From contig CM024169.1 in assembly GCA_013433145.1 (NCBI GenBank), forward strand, positions 10,548,817 through 10,612,816: 64,000 nt of DNA, read 5' to 3'. The translations under genes were made by a program, and so were the position numbers. Each line of letters begins with the position of its first letter. The stretch's first letter is position 1. The notes below the pieces were generated by a model. That model made no database searches. It was not told where the DNA came from and saw only the letters and a program-made list of their open reading frames with translations. Below, piece by piece: positions 57,042 to 64,000 of the stretch. Source of the DNA: Ascaris suum (lineage: Eukaryota; Nematoda; Chromadorea; Rhabditida; Ascarididae).

Positions 57042-60000
57042 TGTGGCAAACATTCTTGGTAAACCAGAAGATGGAGATGAGATCAATGTCGATGAGTAAG
57101 CATTTCATCTCATTTGATAGCCAACTGAAAGGGTAATACGGAAATTTTAAGCATCTTTGTCAAATTTTAAAATGTTTCAAAAATTTGATTGTATTTTTAC
57201 GCATTTGAACCCAACGTTTGCCGATTGTCACCCTAGATTATTATATATCTTGTTGTCATTCGCTTCGAACTAAGCCAGCCTTAAGATCGCTATAGGAGAT
57301 GCTTAACCTCATCCTCAGCTTGCTCACGCTGTTTAGAGTAATTGCACATCATGCGCCGAGAGATATTCATCAAAATGTCAAATATACCGAAGTTTTGCTA
57401 ATGATCGGTGCTCACTAAACATTTATCGGCTATGAAAAAAGCTTTGCTATTTCTTGCGAATCTCGTTAAATTTAGTTGGGATTATTATTTATGTGTTGTG
57501 CTATATTTTCTATTGTTGTCTGTATGTTGTGCAGCATTGTTTGCATTGTCTGTTACTGTTTGTATGTGTGCTATATGGTCTGTTGGCTTCACTATCATAC
57601 TCGACAATAGGCAGTAATCGATTGCTGGAAATTTCTAGACAATATGATAACAGTTTGCCAATTTATGTGGAACGAAATATACGGTTAAATAGATTGATTT
57701 TGAAGTGCAAATTAGCATTAAGCAGTGCCGTGTTGCTCTTATCAAACAAAAATTCAAAGCTTTTTCCTTTGTGAGCATTCTTCTTCTTAACGTTTTTCAT
57801 TTAGGAAATACTCTCAGTTTTTCAATCTTTCTTTTTCTGTTCGAAAGCAATGAGTGCTTACAAATTTCATAAAAGAAACAATTGTTACCTTAAAAAAAAT
57901 CACAAAAAATCGGCAAAATTCTTTGAAAAAATCACCACGAGAAAAATTATTTTCTGTATTTCAACATATTTTATGCAAATTTTCACGTCATCTTTTTATG
58001 TCATCTTTTGTCTTTTTTTCTTAAATAAAAAGAGTATATTCTATGTAATCTTTTTCTTTTTTTGAATATCTTGAAACTGTATTTCAATTGAAGTGTTTAG
58101 TTTAATGGACGTTCACTGAAAGTTCAAAAATTAGAAAAGGAATTTTTTTCATCAATTCAGCTGTAATAATTCTCGTAAATTTCAACTCGATTTTTTGAAA
58201 CATACTTTTTAGCTTTTTTTACAGCATAATGTAGCAATCATTTGAATTTACCTTGTAAATTTACATCATTATGTGTTTTGAAGAAGACGAGTCACTCAAG
58301 AGGCTGAAATTATCGACACTTTGCTCAATGGTTATAACCCAAAGGTTCGACCGATTGGCAACGTCTTATATGAAGGTTATTCCTTTATAAATTATCATAA
58401 AATGGTACGAATTAGTGTATCAGTAAAGAAATCAAATCGATTTTTTAAGTTAGGAGAGAAGTGGTCGAAGGCGCAACCGCGTCGTAGTTTTTGCAAATTC
58501 TGTCATCTCTGTTTTAGTGCATTCTTTCATTCTACCTAACGAATGGAATAAGCAATCTTCATTGTTCGAGACCTTTGAGTTTTTTTTAAAACTTCAATGA
58601 GGAAATTTATAACATTCATCCGCGATGACCTTTAGAAGCTCTCTTCGCCTGTATGATGGCTAAACGGTCCTCACTGCCGGCTTCTCATCTTAGAGTGCCA
58701 CAGTTATGCAAGTCGCTCTAACAGAATCAGAGATAGGGGCAAGGCACGAGAGGTTCACCAGTTCAAACTCTCTGACTTTATGTTTAAAAAATTGGGATGC
58801 TCATTCTTCCGGCAGTATCCGACCATTAGATACCAGTGATTGATTGATGATTGATGAAAATCGCCGATGAAATATTCCAACATGTGGAAGCCTGAAGATT
58901 CGAAAATTTTGAGGTTGAACGCACCGCAGCTGTCATTTCTTTCAGATCAAATCAGACTGAAATCAATCGGCAAGTTGAAAAATTGCACCTTTGCGCTTTA
59001 GATGTATATAAACAATGAAGCGGTTTGAATTTCTCATCTAGGTAGATTTAAATGGAACCTATCAGTTTTTTAAACTTGCAACAGATTGATCCCCATGACA
59101 AGAAAGAGCAGAATATTGACCAGCAATCGACTGAGAAGTAGTAATGTGCTCGCTGAACATAACAATCATCACTAATAAAACAACGCTAACTGCTCACTAC
59201 TGAAGATATTGTTGAAAAATTTGTTAAGTTCTTTAATTTCTACGATGAAAACGAGAGAACATTATATATATATTTTTTGTTCTTTGCAAATTTCATGTGT
59301 GAAAATTTAAACAAAAAATAACTATTCTAGGAAATTCAAAATTCTTTGATAAAGTAAAATAATTTTGATTATTTTTTCTTTAGATCTAAGTCATAAAATG
59401 TCATTCCGACGATATCTTTTTACGTAATAAAGGCTTCGAATGGCGAATATTTCAGGATTTCACCGCCCTGTTGTCATTACAGTCAGCATGCATATAATAA
59501 GGTCGGTTGTTTTACACCTGATCCATTCATCGAAGAGGTGATCTTATTCATCTAAACTATCGTCGATGTACTGAAAATTTTCTCCCTCCTTTTTTAAAAA
59601 TTTTTAGTTGAACGTTTCCATTTATGTGATTTTTTTTTCTTTGAATTTTCCAAGTCGGCATTTAAGCAACAATTTTTATTTAACGACAATTTCCAAAAAT
59701 ACTTCATGTGACTTATCTCAAATGGTATTGATATTAGATGAATGGTAATAATTTTATTGGCATAGGTAAAGTGTTCACATCGAAAAAAGAGCATATATAA
59801 GAGAGCATATATATGCGCTTTTCACCTATTTATATTTCTTCAACGTTGAGGAGAAGGGGCTCCGGTGATTCCAGACTTTAGAAGAATCCCAGAAAATAAT
59901 TCAGCCTTAAATTTAGCCTTAAACGAGTTGATGATATAAAAATGGAATACGATTTGCAATTGTTTCTGCGGCAGAAATGGAGAGATGACCGCCTCGCCTA

Positions 60001-63000
60001 TGCAAAAGAAGGTCCCGATGCCGTCACTCTGAGAGACAATCAAAAGATATGGACTCCCGACACTTTTTTCGGCGTTAGACTTTTGAAATATCTTTCACCA
60101 ATTTCGAATTTTCAAATAGCAAGCAGTGCAACTGTTTTCGCTCTGGAAATATCCCCCAAAAATAGCTTAATCTTAAAACGTTTCTGTAGTATTCAGCTTT
60201 ATATCGAGATATGATTACTACAGAATCTCATTACGAGCGATATCTGAATGAAGAATATTCAATGGCATTAACACCAAAATCACCAAAGCAGTATTAACAA
60301 CAAATTGTGCTCGTTTGCTACTCTTTCTTCCGCCTGTCATTCTTTTTACTCATTTTTTTCTCGTACCTCAACGATGCCCATCCCAATAAATCACCACTCT
60401 CTTTTTGTTCACCTAAATAAACGCCACAAATTTATTATTTATACAGTACTTATCAAGCCATCCAAGAAAAGCATTTTGAGGCTCGCGCCTGTTAATGTGT
60501 ATGAGAATTTTTTCATCTCTTCGTGCAGCAAGTTTCATCATCGGAACTCTTTGCAACCGGAGTTACTGCATTTGCTACAAACATTTTAAACCATCGGTGA
60601 AATAGACCAGTCTTCAAGCTGACTTATCAATTTCCAAAGGACCTATAAACTCATAAAAGTGTATTTCACCTCGATTAGAAAAGACAAATCTTTTATGGAT
60701 TTTCATGTATCGATTAAAATAAGAGTGCATACTATGAAGCATTTTTCATTATGTAACGAAAATTTATAAATTTTGTTGATTTCATGAACGCAGCATTTTG
60801 AGGCGCCTTTATTGTGCAAATTTGCATTCATAAAACGCATTATGGCAATGTCTGATTGTATGTTTGCAACATAAACGTGCTTATCTGTTTGCCTAATGGT
60901 TTCCACTCGGGAACCGTTGAAGCTAAAGCTACAAGATTTAGCGGATGCAGGTGGATCCTTCACTTGCTTTATCAATATTCATGCTGATCCACCAGCTTCA
61001 TAAGCATTTCGAGGCACTAAAGAATGGCGAAAAATTGCGTCCCATGAAAGCGAATATTTTTTTAAAAGTGTGGAAAGGTCGAACCGTTAAAATATGGATG
61101 CACTGCTTGGTGCATTTCTTGGTTTAGCTGGGAGTTCTTGGAACTTGTAGGTCTCGCAAGTAAAATCTAAAAAGCACATATCATGGCAACTCCTTTGGTA
61201 GCCTTCTCAAGTTTACCATAATCTTTATGGACCTACCTCTGGAATGCAAGGGGAATAGTGGAACGAACTATCAGCCGACACCACATCTCATCTCGGAGTA
61301 ATTTTAGAACGAAGCTGAAGCGCACAGACACATGCTTGATCAACCGAATACGTTGATTCATATCCACCGTGATGGTTCAGTATTCTACAGTACACGTCTT
61401 TCGATGACACTCTTCTGTCCAATGGATTTTGTGGTTTGTCCACCGAGAATATCGAATTTTTTTTTTGCAACGAACTTTACATTTTATGGAATTTACGTTA
61501 GAATTTTCAAATAAACAGTAAATTTACAAAAAGTGGAATAATTTTTGAAATAAATTCGCAAAATTTTTAGCTTCTTTTATTTTTATAGTTTAGTTTCGTC
61601 TTCATCGTTGTTTTAAATGGCAAAAGAAATTCATTTCTATTTTGGTGTTGTTCTAAATGATATGAAATTTAATAAATTAGCATCACTTCAAACGGCTCAA
61701 ATTTTGCTTTTATCGAATAGTGAGAAATATATTCGACATTAAAAAGCCACATAAGGATTAGATTTTATGGTGCTAGAAATTTCGCTAAAGCATCTTTTAA
61801 CGGAATCGGATGCTAGTAGGATGCTCTAATCTCCTTTCATCTTATAACCGAAATGCAATCGCTTTCATGTAATGTTCTAGTGGAGAATGCTTTATAAAAA
61901 TAATGGACTCTTATTGTTTTTCTCGAATGCCAACGTAATCCAAGAGAACAACCTGCATACATGGTCACGTAATTTAAACTTTTTATGATTGTTTAGAGGA
62001 TGAGTTAACGTGTACAGTGGATTCTCCACGAAGTAAATGACTCGCTACATTTATCATCGTTAACAGCGTTTTTCTTCAGAAATTACCATTCGACACTCAA
62101 AGGTGCAATTTTATTATCGAGTCATATGCGTACACCGAGGACGATATTGGTTTAAATTTTTTTTTTTGCACTTTTGCGTTTTTTTTTTTGCAAAATCTTG
62201 CAAATTTTTGTAACGTTTACTTAAATTTTCGCATAATGGTGGTAATTTTCGGTGGATTTTTTCCCATATATAAATATATTTGCGTACATACCTCTATTTT
62301 TGTACTAAAGTTTCAGTTCTTGTTAATTCTTTTTTCTAATGCATTTTAAAATATGTTATTATTTCTTTGTAATGCATTTTTATTATCTTCTTTATTGGTC
62401 GCAGTGTTTGCAGTTGATATTTTCAACCGCTTAGAAGGTTTAAGCGTCAGTAATTTTGCGTTTTCATGTCAATTTTAAAATGAACAACGCTCTTATAGGT
62501 TCATTTCCGACCGTGCACAGTATCAACTGCAAAATGTAGTTCAGTGGCGAGGTGGGACTGAGTTTAGGGGGGACGTCCTAAGAAATTTTGGTGTTCTATT
62601 AAAGGCTTGAAAATTTATCCAGAAAATATGCAGTAGTGAGCAATACCTATTCAAATTCTAGAACAAAGACGAGATTGACGATATGGGGGAGCGGGAAAGG
62701 ATACTGGTCCCCTCTCACCTCACTTTCAACCTCTTCATGCTCAGTAGTGATCGGGATGCTCTAAGAATTTAAATAGGCACCCGATCAGCCCATCATATAC
62801 GAAGGTCGGCTGATATATTCGTTGATCATAGGCAAATATTTTCTACATTTTCCGCTCTAAAGCTGCTTATACGATGAGGCCTATATAAATGCCGAAATTT
62901 CTGCAGTTTATATATGGGATAATGAGATAGCGATCAAGTATGATAGCAATTACATGACGTCGTTGCCATTATTCGAAATTTCGAATATAACCTCTGAGGG

Positions 63001-63953
63001 GAAATCGGTGAGAGTCAAAGAACGTACCTATTCAAATATCCAAGCAATCTTCCATCTACGACGCAAATTAGGGTTCATTTTTATGTTTTTTTTAAAAAGT
63101 ATTTTGTGCAGTGTTGAAATAAGCGTTTTAAAAATTTTCTTATGCAATTTTTTTCCGCACTCACTAGCATGCGCATAATTCCACAGAGTTTTCTTTTTTT
63201 GAAAAGAAGTCGAGAAGAAATAAATCGACTCTGAGGTACGAGTAAACTCTTTTGTTCACCAAATGCTTTGAAGAGATTCATCGAAATGGTGGAAAAATTC
63301 CTAAATTACTGGAAAAATGTCTGAGAGACTTCTTATCACTCTGTTCTCAACTTCTTTGTTATGTGGTATATCAGTGTTCCTAACGGCCAATTTGTTTCTC
63401 TTTGTTCTTCAACATGTTGGGAGGAAAATATTTCCAAAATTGAAAAAGCAATCTTTGAACTTTGTTTGCACCCGTTTAGTTAAGGAGGACTTTCAGTTAG
63501 AGAAGAATACAACAGCGTTAAAGAAGACAATTTCTTTTCTAGGATGTATCACTCGAAATGATCTAATATATTGATAACGAATAGGTATAGTAGTGCATTT
63601 TGATTAGACATGAGCGTGTAGGCGCACATTTACCTGGCTACTTCGGTCATGCTAGACAATTTTCGAAAATAAACCTGGCGAGCAGCCAGGAATGGTGTTT
63701 AAGAGTAACCTCATCTCAGTGATAAATAATAAACTTTCCCGAAATTTGGCTGGAAAGGCGGAAAAGTTTGACATTTCAGAGTATTTTTCCTTGATTTCTG
63801 CAATTTTCAAATATTTCCAGCACTCGCTTTATAGTATGCTTTCTGAAAGTCCTAAAATTCACCACTGATTGGCTCCTTTTTCCGAGAAATTGCAACTACA
63901 TATGGGCGATTCCAGCTCTTCCTGTCTTCGTTGCTTTCTAACTAGAAGAGAGG
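57042..63953 (+). CDS. Cys-loop ligand-gated ion channel subunit, extracellular domain (partial)
   Basis: Eight phase-consistent exons: 57042-57095, 58284-58375, 59456-59501, 59917-60073, 61308-61433, 62080-62149, 62907-63007, 63887-63953 (last less certain). They encode VTQEAEIIDTLLNGYNPKVRP, PVVITVSMHI, KMEYDLQLFLRQKWRDDRLA, KIWTPDTFF, HRHMLDQPNTLIHIHRDGSV, the canonical 13-residue Cys-loop CPMDFVKLPFDTQRC, IIESYAYTEDDI and YIWDNEIAI. These are the standard landmarks (loop D Trp, loop A, Cys-loop, loop B) of pentameric receptors, closest in style to invertebrate glutamate-, GABA- or glycine-type anion channels. The last exon reads SCLRCFLTRRE, matching the strand before TM1. The membrane domain lies outside the window, so ion selectivity cannot be read. 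The start exon is missing. Confidence 0.85.
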
Positions 63954-64000
63954 GTACCAACTGTAAATGCAATTCAGAGTGCTTGATTTTTCCGTTTCTT

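Overview
The window looks like nuclear DNA of a nematode, possibly of the spirurid/filarial type. It is AT-rich. Introns mostly end in TTTCAG, TTTTAG or TTAAG, exons are short (50-300 bp), and two start codons sit 3-6 bases after a splice-acceptor AG, as expected for spliced-leader trans-splicing. The predicted proteins also resemble nematode homologues. There are no rRNA, tRNA, CRISPR or bacterial features. All gene models were assembled by hand from reading frame, splice sites and intron phase. Species assignment is inference.

Layout. 1-10 kb: no secure gene, only isolated exon-like pieces and a (TA)n array. 10.2-14.0 kb, minus strand: an exon of a noggin/trunk/PTTH-type cystine-knot protein, and a four-exon fragment of a single-pass membrane protein; they may be parts of one locus. 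14.9-15.1 kb: a (TA)n array inside a near-perfect inverted repeat. 17.6-22.6 kb, minus strand: a complete seven-exon FBXO30/FBXO40-like F-box gene. 24.5-25.3 kb: weak exon-like pieces. 27.2-40.0 kb, plus strand: a complete 19-exon Smoothened-like receptor gene, 1042 codons with every exon phase consistent. Minus-strand coding-like exons lie inside its introns. 40.8-46.1 kb, plus strand: an unrecognised acidic, Ser/Glu-rich protein. 46.6-49.0 kb: a degenerate minisatellite, (TA)n arrays and orphan exon-like pieces. 49.7-52.8 kb, plus strand: a complete NDUFV2 gene (complex I 24 kDa subunit). 57.0-64.0 kb, plus strand: most of the ligand-binding domain of a Cys-loop ligand-gated ion channel; its membrane domain lies beyond the window.

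No shared pathway links all the genes. The most notable content is a Smoothened orthologue in what looks like a nematode, since Caenorhabditis elegans is known to lack one. A noggin/trunk-family ligand exon lies in the same window. The intergenic DNA carries six long (TA)n arrays, several polyG/polyC and homopurine tracts, and strong hairpins.
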